This document shows, in pieces, positions 1-9,895 of a stretch of 64,000 bases of DNA. Numbering within the stretch: the first letter of the stretch is position 1; every line of letters starts with the position of its first letter. This DNA comes from Melieria omissa (lineage: Eukaryota; Arthropoda; Insecta; Diptera; Ulidiidae). The position numbers and the translations under genes are program-made. Below the pieces are notes generated by a model, which saw only the letters and a program-made list of their open reading frames with translations, was not told the origin of the DNA and did not search any database. Location of the stretch: NCBI GenBank assembly GCA_963971225.1, contig OZ020268.1, forward strand, positions 61,937,900-62,001,899, in the 5' to 3' direction.

Positions 1-149
1 CACTATTCAGCGGATGCCAAATAGCTATCCAGAAGGGCCGCGCGGAGGCTGTGCATCAGCTTGGATTGGACAGGGACAAGGATCGTTCTGGCGTTCGCCA
101 GGTTGAACGCAATCAGAGACTTTACCTTGTATGTCCGCTCCCTTCCTTC
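1..149 (-). mobile_element. RTE-like LINE, 5' end only (window edge)
   Basis: These bases match 58305-58453, the 5' untranslated end of the full LINE further right, with no difference that I noticed. The junction with the satellite (CCAACCAATC at 150-159) is also the same as at 58454-58463. The rest of this copy lies to the left of the window. Because the site and junction match, this is a duplicate of the same insertion rather than a second retrotransposition event. No coding sequence falls in this piece. Confidence 0.85.
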
Positions 150-3100
150 CCAACCAATCGCCAAAACAAAAACTACAACAACAAAAGCATCTAATTTTTT
201 TTCATACATACAATTTCTTGAGGCAACAAAACAAAAACCCGCGCAGCCCCCACACGTGTTGCTTCGTTGCTGTCACAACAACGACTGATTGAAAGAATGC
301 ACCTCTGATCTATATAACCAATCAAATGCTTGTGGAACCTAAGTACGCACAATCACTTTAGTCAAACTGGCGTCAAAATTAAGCCAGAGTGACCACCTTT
401 CACCAATTTGGTAAATAAAAAAAATATCCCACCGGCAGCATGATCGAAATTATGGCTGTTAAATCTCGACCCGTTAACGGATTTTAATAATATTATGCCT
501 TATTATGTAGCTAGACTCGTATGCTTTCTATAATGGTATCAATCATCCTTCGATACCCCAAGGTTCGAAAGCAAATCGATTTGGAACGGTGACTTTGAAA
601 AAATTGGTTCTTGGGTGCAACCAATAAAATGCTTGTCAACACCAAATGCACAAGTGCATATTAATAATTGACCCCTTAAAATTTAGCCAGAGTCTTATGC
701 TTTCTATATTGGTCCCTAACTTTTCATTATCCTTCAGGAGTAATGAGCATATCGATGCGCAAGGATAACATTGAAAAACTGCCTATTACAAAATACACAC
801 TCACCACTAAAGTGCTTATAGATTCCGAACGGTACGGGTTACGTTAATAAAAAACCCCTAAAAATATAGCTAGAGATTGCAGCCTTATCAAATTAAATCA
901 ATAATTTGATTACTATTCGGCAGTCATGAACAGATCGATGCGCAAGAGTGACATTAAATGGCTGCCTACTACAAAATCGATAAAATGCGTGTAAAATATG
1001 ATGATTCTAGGGTTAAATGTAACGTAATGTAATGTAAAGTTGCCCACAAAAATGCAAACAAATTATTTAATTAATTGAATTAGTTGAAAGCACATTGTGC
1101 ATTGCGCTTGACCCTTAAAATTATAAGGGAAAAAAATATAATGTTCCCATTGCCGAAAGGCCAACCAATCGCCAACACAAAAAAGCATAAAAATATGATG
1201 ATTCTAGGTTCATAGAAAAAATAATAACCCTAAAACCTAGCTGGAGTTTTGAGCTTTCATAAATGGGGTCAATCTTCTCGCTATCTCAAATAATGCAGGA
1301 GAATTTCGTTGTGGAAAAGTGATATCGACCACATGATACATCTATATTAGGGGTGCCCCAATACATGTAAGTTGCCCAAAACAATGCAAACAAATTATTT
1401 CATTAATTGAATTAGTTGAAAGCACATTGTGCATTTCTGATCTATATAAAAAATCAAATGCTTGTGGTACCTAAGTACGCACAATCACTTTAATCAAAAT
1501 GGCGTCAAAATTAAGCCAGAGTGACCACCTTTCACCAATTTGGTAAATACAAAAAATATCCCACCGGCAGCATGATCGAAATTATGGCTGTTAAATCTCG
1601 ACCCGTTAACGGATTTTAATAATATTATGCCTTATTATTTAGCTAGACTCGTATGCTTCCTATAATGGTATCAATCATCCTTCTATACTCCAAGGTTCGA
1701 AGCAAATCGATTTGGAACGGTGACTTTGAAAAAATTGCTACTTGGACGCAACCACTAAAATGCTTGCCAACACCAAATGCATAAGTGCATATTAATAGTT
1801 GACCACTTAAAATTTAGCCAGAGTCTTATGCTTTCTATATTGGTCCCTAACTTTTCATTATCCTTCAGGAATAATGAGCATATCGATGCGCAAGGATAAC
1901 ATTGAAAAACTGCCTATTACAAAATACACACTCACCACTAAAGTGCTTATAGATTCCAAACGGTATGGGTTACGTTAATAAAAAATCCCTTAAAATGTAG
2001 CTAGAGATTGCAGCTCTATCAACTTAAATCAATAATTTGATTACTATTCGGCAATCATGAACAGATCGATGTGCAAGAGTGACATTAAATGGCTGCCTAA
2101 TGCAAAGTCGATAAAATGCTTGTAAAATATGATGATTCTAGGTTTATAGAAAAAATAATAACCCTAAAACCTCGCTGGAGTTTTGAGCTTTCATAAATGG
2201 GATCAATCTTCTCGCTATCTCAAATAATGCAGGAGAATTTCGTTGTGGAAAAGTGATATCGACCACATGATACATCTATATCAGGGGTGCCCAACATCTT
2301 CTTATGGAAAAGCAAACACCAGTACATGCAAGTTGCCCAAAAAATGCAAACAAATTATTTAATTAATTAAATTAGTTGCAACAAAAAAGCCTACACACAA
2401 AAACTACAACAACAAAACCATCTAATTTTTTTCATACATACATTTTCTTGAGGCAACAAAACAAAAATCCGCGCAGCCCCCACACGTGTTGCTTCGTTGC
2501 TGTCACAACAACGACTGATTGAAAGAATGCACCTCTGATCTATATAACCAATCAAATGCTTGTGGTACCTAAGTACGCACAATCACTTTAATCAAAATGG
2601 CGTCAAAATTAAGCCAGAGTGACCACCTTTCACCAATTTGGTAAATACAAAAAATATCCCACCGGCAGCATGATCGAAATTATGGCTGTTAAATCTCGAC
2701 CCGTTAACGGATTTTAATAATATTATGCCTTATTATTTAGCTAGACTCGTATGCTTCCTATAATGGTATCAATCATCCTTCTATACTCCAAGGTCCGAAA
2801 GCAAATCGATTTGGAACGGTGACTTTGAAAAAATTGCTACTTGGACGCAACCACTAAAATGCTTGTCAACACCAAATGCATAAGTGCATATTAATAGTTG
2901 ACCACTTAAAATTTAGCCAGAGTCTTATGCTTTCTATATTGGTCCCTAACTTTTCATTATCCTTCAGGAATAATGAGCATATCGATGCGCAAAGATAACA
3001 TTGAAAAACTGCCTATTGCAAAATACACACTCACCACTAAAGTGCTTATAGATTCCAAACGGTATGGGTTACGTTAATAAAACACCCTTCAAATGTAGCT

Positions 3101-3635
3101 AGAGATCGCAGCTTTATCAAATTAAATCAATAATTTGATTACTATTCGGCAATCATGAACAGATCGATGCGCAAGAGTTACATTAAATGGCTGCCTACTG
3201 CAAAATCGATAAAATGCTTGTAAAATATGATGATTCTAGGTCTATAGAAAAAATAATAACCCTAAAACCTAGCTGGAGTTTTGAGCTTTCATAAATGGGG
3301 TCAATCTTCTCGCTATCTCAAATAATGCAGGAGAATTTCGTTGTGGAAAAGTGATATCGACCACATGATACATCTATATCAGGGGTGCCCAAAATCTTCT
3401 TATGGAAAAGCAAAACCAATACATGTAAAGTTGCTCAAAAAAATGCAAACAAATTATTTAATTAATTGAATTAGTTGATAGCACATTGTGCATTTCGCTT
3501 GACCCTTAAAATTATAAGTGAAAAAAATATAATGTTGCCATTTGTCATTGCCGAAAGGCCAACCAATCGCCAACACAAAAAAGCATACACACAAAAACTA
3601 CAACAACAAAAGCATCTAATTTTTTTTCATACATA
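150..3635. repeat. Satellite array block 1
   Basis: Tandem satellite with monomer anchors at 480, 1612 and 2710. The spacings (1132 and 1098 bp) are shorter than the usual 1.18-1.20 kb because of internal deletions. Marker variants here are a short GTAATG tandem near 1021-1035, a junction reading TTAGGGGTGCCCCAATAC near 1348-1366 that removes part of the monomer, a junction joining GTGCATTTC to TGATCTATAT near 1431, and a GTTGCAACAAAAAAGCCTAC variant near 2376. I see no gene. The short open frames that recur in every monomer are frame accidents. Confidence 0.95.
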
Positions 3636-3967
3636 GGGGAAGGTGGGGACCCTTCGTACGGTTTCCACATTTTATTTATTTTTTTTATTTTTTTAATGAA
3701 TCAGTCACCTGACAGCTTAAATTTATAGTCTAACTATCTGAGATTCATATAAAAAACTGACAGATGATTTCATCTGATGTTTCAACTATAATTATGATTT
3801 AAACTAAATCTGGAATATGTACGAATCTGCCCCAACAACGGGGCACCTATATACAGTGTTGGGGGTACCTTCGTACGCTGTGGGGTAGTTCCGTACGTGC
3901 GATTAAAACGACACATATAAATCAAAATTCTTTTATTAGCAATGAAATTAAACACAAAAATAAAGAT

Positions 3968-4377
3968 TTAACTTATATTTTTAGCTTCCTTATTCTTCTT
4001 TTTTAAATTAAAATCAGCTAAACTACGTTGCATTTGTCTTGCCCTAGCCCTTTTTTCCTGTTCTAGCTTTTTCAACTGCTTTTCATTGCGTTTCTCTTCA
4101 ATTAGCTTTTTTTCGGGTGTGTCAGTATAAATACGTGATTTTCGTCACTAAAGGCTAATTCAAAGGGTTTGCGTAAACTGAGTTCTGGGTTTCTTCTGCG
4201 AAAACCATACAGCCATTCTTTCCCAGCCATCTTATTTTCTTCCCACTTTGCTGGATATTTCAAACTCAAAGATTTGGCGTACTCATATGCTAGCTTTCTT
4301 GCTTGAATCGTCGTAAGTCCATAATGCATCTTACAACATTTGATAATATAATCATTTAGCAGTTTTTCTTCTTCCAT
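3968..4377 (-). pseudogene. pogo-type transposase remnant: CENP-B-type HTH joined to C-terminal tail
   Basis: The ATG at 4377 opens a 91-codon frame ending at 4102. Residues about 3-70 resemble the CENP-B/Tigger-type DNA-binding helix-turn-helix domain: YGLTTIQARKLAYEYA, then AGKEWLYGFRRRNPELSLRK. In full-length relatives a DDE catalytic domain of several hundred residues follows. Here the frame stops 13 residues after ENHVF. In the +1 frame from about 4126 to 3968, a lysine- and glutamate-rich tail (starting TDTPEKKLIEEKR) continues to a stop, which looks like the normal C-terminus of such transposases. An internal deletion has therefore fused the DNA-binding domain out of frame to the tail. 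It cannot catalyse transposition. Whether the 91-residue HTH polypeptide is made is unknown. Confidence 0.75.
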
Positions 4378-4538
4378 AGAAAAGACTTGGAAACTTGTAT
4401 ATTTAGAGTCAAATATACGGTTGCTGGACCCTTCAGCATCATTGCAATTTTTTTTTGTTTACTCGGCTTTCTAATGTTGACAATTTCAAATTGTACTTGT
4501 CCGCAGCTTTTCTATATGACAATACTCCTTGCACAACA

Positions 4539-4950
4539 TCAAAATAGATATTTTTCAATATACATAGAATAATTTAATTAAATTCGTCATAAAATCGGAT
4601 ATAGTTATAGTAGATTTCTCAATCTGGGCTTGTTTGAAAGGTATTTTTATATGGTATTTTTATATATCGTGACCAAAGTTTGCAGCAGTTTTGTAGTTTT
4701 GTAGCATTTTAAAATCCGCTACAAATTAGGTCACTCATACGCCACGTCGGCCCGCTTAATATTTGCAACGCATTTAACTGCGTCCTTGTGAAAGTCATTG
4801 CATATGCTGAAAATTGTTGATACAGATTCTGAAAGGTGATAAAAATACCTTTCAAACAAGCCCAGACTGAGAAATCTGCTACAACTCTATCCGATTTTTT
4901 GACGAATTTAATTAAATTATTCTATGTATATTGAAAAATATCTATTTTGA
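4539..4950. mobile_element. Foldback/MITE-like element nested in pogo copy 1
   Basis: Two arms of about 112 bp (4539-4650 and 4839-4950) are inverted copies of each other with a few mismatches, around a unique core of 188 bp. The ends are TCAAAATAGATATTTTTC and its complement. I do not recognise a clear target duplication, so superfamily is open. The same 412-bp structure is in all five pogo copies, so it inserted, or formed, before the array was amplified. The open frame crossing its left edge (4387-4572) is not a gene. Confidence 0.75.
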
Positions 4951-5522
4951 AATTTTGGGGGGCCCCAAAACCAACTTAGAGCTATGGTCTCTTGAGCAAA
5001 ATTTCTCAGAATCACCTTTAGATTACGTTTTTGCTATACGCTTCATCAAAAAAAAATGAACCCGCCCTAGGGTACATATAACTTACCTGCCTACCAGTTG
5101 GGGCACATTCGTACGCGCTCAAACGTGCCCCATCTAGTTCTGTCCAAAAGTACCCCACTAACTAAATAACAACAAAATATAACCTCTTTTAATAATAATA
5201 GGAAAACGTCATAAATTAAGTATTGAAAACGTATCTTAAGTATATTTTGCTACTTTCTGATATAATACTCTACACGAAAACTTATTTTATCTACGGTAAC
5301 AATAGACAAAAACATTGATCAAAAAATTACTTACCGAGCGCGAAAACACGTTCGTGCCTGTCACTTCACTCTCACCGGTGCGAATGGCGCGATACTACGT
5401 TAACGTAAAATTGGTACCTCGACTCACGCACACATACAAAAGCGAGACCGTACGTTGTTTCGTTCAAGTTTTATTTTGACTGTATGAATGTGCCCCGCGT
5501 ACGAAGGGTAACGATCTTCCCC

Positions 5523-6995
5523 TACAATTTCTTGAGTCAACAAAACAAAAACCGCGTAGCCCCACACGTGTTGCTTCGTTGCTGTCACAACAACGACTGA
5601 TTGAAAGAATGCACCTCTGATCTATATAACCAATCAAATGCTTGTGGAACCTAAGTACGCACAATCACTTTAATCAAAATGGCGTCAAAATTAAGCCAGA
5701 GTGACCACCTTTCACCAATTTGGTAAATAAAAAAAATATCCCACCGGCAGCATGATCGAAATTATGGCTGTTAAATCTCGACCCGTTAACGGATTTTAAT
5801 AATATTATGCCTTATTATTTAGCTAGACTCGTATGCTTTCTATAATGGTATCAATCATCCTTCTATACCCCAAGGTTCGAAAGCAAATCGATTTGGAACG
5901 GTGACTTTGAAAAAATTGCTAATTGGGCGCAACCACTAAAATGCTTGTGAACACCAACTGCATAAGTTCATATTAATAATTGGCCCGCTCAAATTTAGCT
6001 AGAGTCTTAGGCTTTCTATATTGGTCCCTAACTTTTCATTATCCTTCAGGAATAATGAGCATATCGATGCTCAAGGATAACATTGAAAAACTGCCTATTA
6101 CAAAATACACACTCACCACTAAAGTGCTTATAGATTCCAAACGGTATGCGTTACGTTAATAAAAAACCCCTTAAAATGTAGCTAGAGATTGCAGCTCTAT
6201 CAAATTAAATCAATAATTTGATTACTGTTCGGCAATCATGAACAGATCGATGCGCAAGAGTGACATTAAATGGCTGCCTACTGCAAAATGAATAAAATGC
6301 TTGTAAAATATGATGATTCTAGGTTTAAAGAAAAAAATAATAACCTTAAAACCTAGCTGGAGTTTTGAGCTTTCATAAATGGGTCAATCTTCTCGCTATC
6401 TCAAATAATGCAGGAGAATTTGGTTGTGGAAAAGTGATATCGACCACATGATACATCTATATCAGGGGTGCCCAAAATCTTCTTATGGAAAAGGAAGAAC
6501 CAACACATGTAAAGTTGCCCAAAAAAATGCACACAAATTATTTAATTAATTGTATTAGTTGAAAGCACATTTCGCATTTCGCTTGACCCTTAAAATTATA
6601 AGTGAAAAAAATATAATTTTCCTATTTGTCATTGCCGAAAGGCCAACCAATCGCCAACACAAAAAAGCATACACACAAAAACTACAACAACAAAAGCATC
6701 TAATTTTTTTTCATACATATAATTTCTTGAGGCAACAAAACAAAAATCAGCGCAGCCCACACACGTGTTGCTTCGTTGCTGTCACAACAACGACTGATTG
6801 AAAGAATGCACCTCTGATCTATATAACCAATCAAATGCTTGTGGAACCTAAGTACGCACAATCACTTTAATCAAAATGGCGTCAAAATTAAGCCAGAGTG
6901 ACCACCTTTCATCAATTTGGTAAATAAAAAAAATATCCCACCGGCAGCATGATCGAAATTATGGCTGTTAATCTCGACCCGTTAACGGATTTTAA
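5523..6995. repeat. Satellite block 2 (between pogo1 and piggyBac-1 A)
   Basis: The remainder of the monomer broken by pogo1 plus one further monomer; anchors at 5792 and 6989, spacing 1197 bp. This is the long monomer form, with the extra AACACAAAAAAGCATACACA segment near 6656-6676. Sub-repeat starts (TAGCYRGAG-like) are at 5692, 5820, 5996, 6179 and 6354, giving internal steps of 128, 176, 183 and 175 bp. No gene seen. Confidence 0.93.
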
Positions 6996-7011
6996 CCCTA
7001 TTAGTACCACG

Positions 7012-7222
7012 CAGTGACTTTGGGTCACTGTTAAAAATGAAACCTTTATATTAACTAAGATATTATTTATTTCTGTAAGACGCTTTATGTATTTGTTTAT
7101 TAAGCTTTCGCTTTGTATAAATACATGTTTTATTACATTTTTTATACATTTACAAGTGCAAATCTTTGAAAAAAACCAAAAAAATTCGTAAAGTACCACG
7201 TAGTGACTATATTAAGTCACTG
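7012..7222. promoter_or_regulatory. piggyBac-1 left-end palindromic boxes (copy A)
   Basis: Two copies of a box built as ...GTACCAC-G-Y-AGTGAC-spacer-GTCACTG. The first directly follows the terminal repeat (palindrome 7012-7030); the second is at 7192-7222. A third, inverted, lies inside the right end (9836-9863), where a 17-bp spacer separates it from the terminal repeat. In studied piggyBac elements such asymmetric palindromic repeats are transposase binding sites; that role is inferred here. Confidence 0.6.
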
Positions 7223-8270
7223 TGTGTAAGAAATTTAAAAATTGCGATATTATGCCAAGAAAATTTAAACATTTGCAATTTTTGGTTTGAAATGGTATCA
7301 TCTAATAGTGAGGTTGATATAGAGGAAGAAGGGTTTGAAGTTGAGGACGAGCAGTCCTTTCATGAACTTGAAGAATTGGCTGTAAATGATGGTTATGCCT
7401 ACGTAGGTAAGGATTGTACAGCATGGAACAAAAATCCGCATCTACAAAGCAAAACTCAAGCTCACAGTATAGTAAAAGGAAGGACCAACAAGGTAGTTCT
7501 TCCACCAGGACGCTGCAAACTGCTGCAGACACATTCTCGCTCTTTTTTGATAGCAACGTGGTAGATCTCATCGTGAATTTTACAATTTTGAATGTCAATA
7601 GAAAGCTCGACGCAAAATGGAAGCTCACTGACGACGTCGAAATTCGTGCATATATTGGGTTATTGATTGATGCAGGAGCGCGAAATAATGGCATAGCTGG
7701 CTATAAAGAGTTTTGACCCTTTATATGGCAGTTTATTGTATCGCGCTTGTGTGTCGAGGCAGAGATTTGTAGACTTATCACGTTACTTGAGACTTGATGA
7801 CATGGCTACAAGATCCATTCGTAGATCACAAGATAAATTTGCACCAATCAGAGATCTCTGGGACATGATAAATATTAATTTGAAGAAGCACTACATTCCT
7901 GGCATAAATTTGACTATAGACGAACAATTTCTTCTATTTACGTACCATCAAAACCGGATAAATATGGTATGAAAAATTGAATTTGCGATAGTGGAAACAG
8001 CTACCCCTTATTCCGAATACCATACTTGGGCAAGGATGGTAGAAGCAGAGGATCAAATCTAACGCAAAATGTTGTAGATAAGCTTTGTGAACCTTATGAA
8101 TAAACATGCAAAAATATAACTTTTGACAACTATTTTACCAGCTTGGAACACAAAGCTTGCTATCAAAAAAATTGATTTGTGTTGGCACAATGTAATTTCC
8201 TTGTTAAGAGAAAAAAAGAAGTCATAAGCAGCATTTTCGGATTTCGAAAAATCTCAACTTTAGTATGTTA

Positions 8271-9563
8271 ACACTTCGTTCAATAATGTGTGTGACTGAC
8301 ACATAGATGGCGGCACTAACACTAAATCAATATTTTTTTCGAAATTGTGAACCTTTTTAGGCTTACTGTCAAAATTATATGTCAAGCCGACCATTAGTTT
8401 ATAAGTTACAGTGCTTTAAGTGACACTACTTTTGAGTTTTCAAAAAAAATGAATTCAAAGCAATTCCGTGTGCTTATTTATCATTGTTTTTTAATGAAAA
8501 AAAATACTGTTCAATGCCAGGAATGGCTTGAAAAACATTATTCGGACTCTGCTCCATCAAAAAGAACCATTTGTTATTGGTATGCCGAATTCAAACGTGG
8601 TCGTACAGACACCGATGACATTCCATCTACTGGACGGCCAAATGACGCTGTTATTCCGGAAAACGTTGAAAAAACACTGAAAATCATTATGTCCGACCGT
8701 AAATTGAAAGTGGGGGAGATTGCTGACATTCTAAAGATATCAGCAGGCAGTGTACACACCATAATACACGAACATTTGGTTATGAAAAAGGTGTTTTCGA
8801 AATGGGTGCCGCGTTTGTCCACACCGGAGCAAAAACAACAACGAATCGATGATTCAAAGAGCTGTTTGGACATGTTTACGCGCAACAAGTCGGAGTTTTT
8901 GCGCCGGTACATCACAATGGATGAAACATGGATCCACCATTTTACTCCAGAGTCAAATCGGCAGTCTGCTGAGTGGCATGCAACCGGTGAAAGCCGCCCA
9001 AAGCGTCCAAAGGCACAAACATCAGCTGGCAAGGTTATGGCGTCAGTATTTTGGGATGTGCACGGAATAATATTCATCGACTATCTTGAGAAAGGGAAAA
9101 CAATCAATAGCGACTATTATATAGCGTTGTTGGAACGTTTCAAAGAAGAAATCGCGATTAAGCGGCCCCATATGAAGAAGAAAAAAGTGTTGTTTCACCA
9201 AGACAATACACCGTGTCACAAGTCGATGAAAACGATGGCAAAAATGCATGAATTGGGCTTCGAATTGCTTCCTCATCCCCCGTATTCTCCAGATCTGGCC
9301 CCCAGCGACTACTGGCTCTTCGCAGACCTCAAAAAGATGCTCCGTGGTAAGAGATTTGGCTCAAATGATGAAGTAATCGCCGAAACTAACGCCTATTTTG
9401 AAGGCAAAGAAAAATCGTTCTACAAAGGCGGTATCGAAAGATTGGAAAAGCGTTGGAATGATTGTATCTCCCCAAAAAGGGGACTATGTTGATGAATAAA
9501 AACGAATTTTGGCAAAAAAATGTGTTTTAATTAGTTAGTCACACACAATATTGAACGAAGTGT
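8271..9563 (+). mobile_element. mariner transposon, irritans-type
   Basis: A 1293-bp element inserted at a TA (8269-8270, 9564-9565). The empty site, GTATGTTATGTGCC, is visible in the other four piggyBac-1 copies (for example near 17784). The 27-bp terminal inverted repeats (8271-8297 and 9537-9563) differ at one position and begin ACACTTCGTTCAATA. It contains one long transposase frame. Intact ends, single mismatch and presence in only one of five host copies make it the youngest datable insertion in the left half of the window. Confidence 0.97.
8449..9492 (+). CDS. mariner transposase (DD34D), C-terminus frameshifted
   Basis: A cut-and-paste transposase of 347 codons, acting in the nucleus on its own inverted repeats. 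The N-terminal paired helix-turn-helix DNA-binding region covers about residues 1-115, then WVPRLST (a variant of the WVPHEL linker motif). The catalytic aspartates are D158 (ITMDETW), D252 (LFHQDNTPCH) and D287 (YSPDLAPSDYW). The last two are separated by 34 residues, as in mariner. Length is normal for the family (about 345-350). The irritans-group signatures SAGKVMASVFWD and FIDYLEKGKTINSDYY are clear. The last residues, SPKRGLC, replace the usual CI-x-x-x-GDYV-like end. The shifted frame at 9478-9496 still reads GDYVDE and then a stop, so a one-base insertion in the CCCC/AAAAA run at 9470-9477 best explains it. All catalytic residues are present, and activity is unknown. Confidence 0.92.
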   Translation: MNSKQFRVLIYHCFLMKKNTVQCQEWLEKHYSDSAPSKRTICYWYAEFKRGRTDTDDIPSTGRPNDAVIPENVEKTLKIIMSDRKLKVGEIADILKISAGSVHTIIHEHLVMKKVFSKWVPRLSTPEQKQQRIDDSKSCLDMFTRNKSEFLRRYITMDETWIHHFTPESNRQSAEWHATGESRPKRPKAQTSAGKVMASVFWDVHGIIFIDYLEKGKTINSDYYIALLERFKEEIAIKRPHMKKKKVLFHQDNTPCHKSMKTMAKMHELGFELLPHPPYSPDLAPSDYWLFADLKKMLRGKRFGSNDEVIAETNAYFEGKEKSFYKGGIERLEKRWNDCISPKRGLC

Positions 9564-9895
9564 TATGTGCCAAAGAAAAATAATCAACAATGCACCATTC
9601 AACGGAAGTTGATGCCGAAAATCAAAATAAGCCACAGATAAATCTCTTCTACAACGCAACGAAAGGTTGCAACGAGCATTCTAAAAAGACTGTTATTGGC
9701 ATGACTTGTGTTCAAAATCAAGAAATAAATTTTGTTTTTGTAAAAATTGTTATTTTTTTTATTGCATTTTGAATTATTACAGGCATATATGTAAAAAATA
9801 CGAATACGAATACGAAAAAATGAGCTTTTTCCATATAGTGACTCTAAGTCACTACATGGTACTTTATGTTACAAAATAATGTGGTACTAATAGGG

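Larger units (their letters stand above)
3636..5522 (-). mobile_element. pogo/Tigger-like DNA transposon, copy 1, non-autonomous
   Basis: A 1887-bp insertion that interrupts the satellite at CATACA-TA-CAATTT, giving a TA duplication (3634-3635 and 5523-5524). It starts GGGGAAGGTGGGG and ends ATCTTCCCC; the terminal inverted repeat is imperfect over about 28 bp and shares GGGGAAG and CCCTTCGTACG. TA duplication plus a CENP-B-type helix-turn-helix fragment places it in the pogo branch of the Tc1/mariner group. The catalytic region is deleted, and a 412-bp foldback element is nested inside. CGTACG boxes occur near both ends (3655, 3872, 3892, 5110, 5449, 5498). On the minus strand, CAGGTAAGT and GGTAAGT near 5092 and 5334 look like splice donors of a lost upstream exon. 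Confidence 0.85.
7292..9772 (+). pseudogene. piggyBac transposase pseudogene, copy A
   Basis: Pieces in different frames follow family order. ATG 7292-7564 gives an acidic N-terminus and then the usual W-x-x-x-P start of the domain. 7414-7716 carries DTFSLFF, VVDLIVNFT and EIRAYIGLLIDAG. 7718-7972 carries DPLYG, SRQRFVDLSRYLRLDD, DKFAPIRDLWD and LTIDEQFL, the last holding the first catalytic aspartate. Stops and shifts follow. 9590-9772 retains LFYNATKG from near the C-terminus, with the following GGVD-type motif lost. The second and third catalytic aspartates and the cysteine-rich tail are not recognisable. Frame breaks near 7440-7560 and 7712 are shared by the other copies, so the gene was dead before amplification. 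The mariner adds a further break in this copy only. The 7736 start of one piece is TTG, so it is only part of a broken frame. Confidence 0.85.
6996..9895 (+). mobile_element. piggyBac-1 copy A, interrupted by mariner
   Basis: Bounded by TTAA duplications (6992-6995 and 9896-9899) where other monomers read GGATTTTAATAATATT once. Terminal inverted repeats CCCTATTAGTACCAC (6996-7010) and GTGGTACTAATAGGG (9881-9895) are a perfect 15-bp pair. A palindromic AGTGAC...GTCACT box follows the left end (7012-7030), recurs inside (7201-7222) and lies inside the right end (9836-9854). The length is 2900 bp, or 1605 bp without the mariner and its TA. It encodes a broken piggyBac transposase and is internally deleted relative to a roughly 2.4-kb autonomous element. 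Confidence 0.93.

Noticed and set aside
2391..2582. Antisense frame starting MCVLRYHKHLIG (also 5464, 28132, 49789, 61865)
   Set aside because: The other strand of the same monomer region; no conserved length and no domain.
4387..4572. 61-codon hydrophobic frame METCIFRVKY in pogo copies
   Set aside because: It runs from pogo sequence into the nested foldback arm, so it is a chance frame and identical only because the copies are recent.
7302..7694. 123-130 codon frame antisense to the piggyBac-1 pseudogene, and the 95-128 codon antisense frames over its left end
   Set aside because: Shadows of the transposase coding strand; no domain similarity.
8574..9077. Antisense frame in the mariner
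   Set aside because: Shadow of the DD34D transposase gene.
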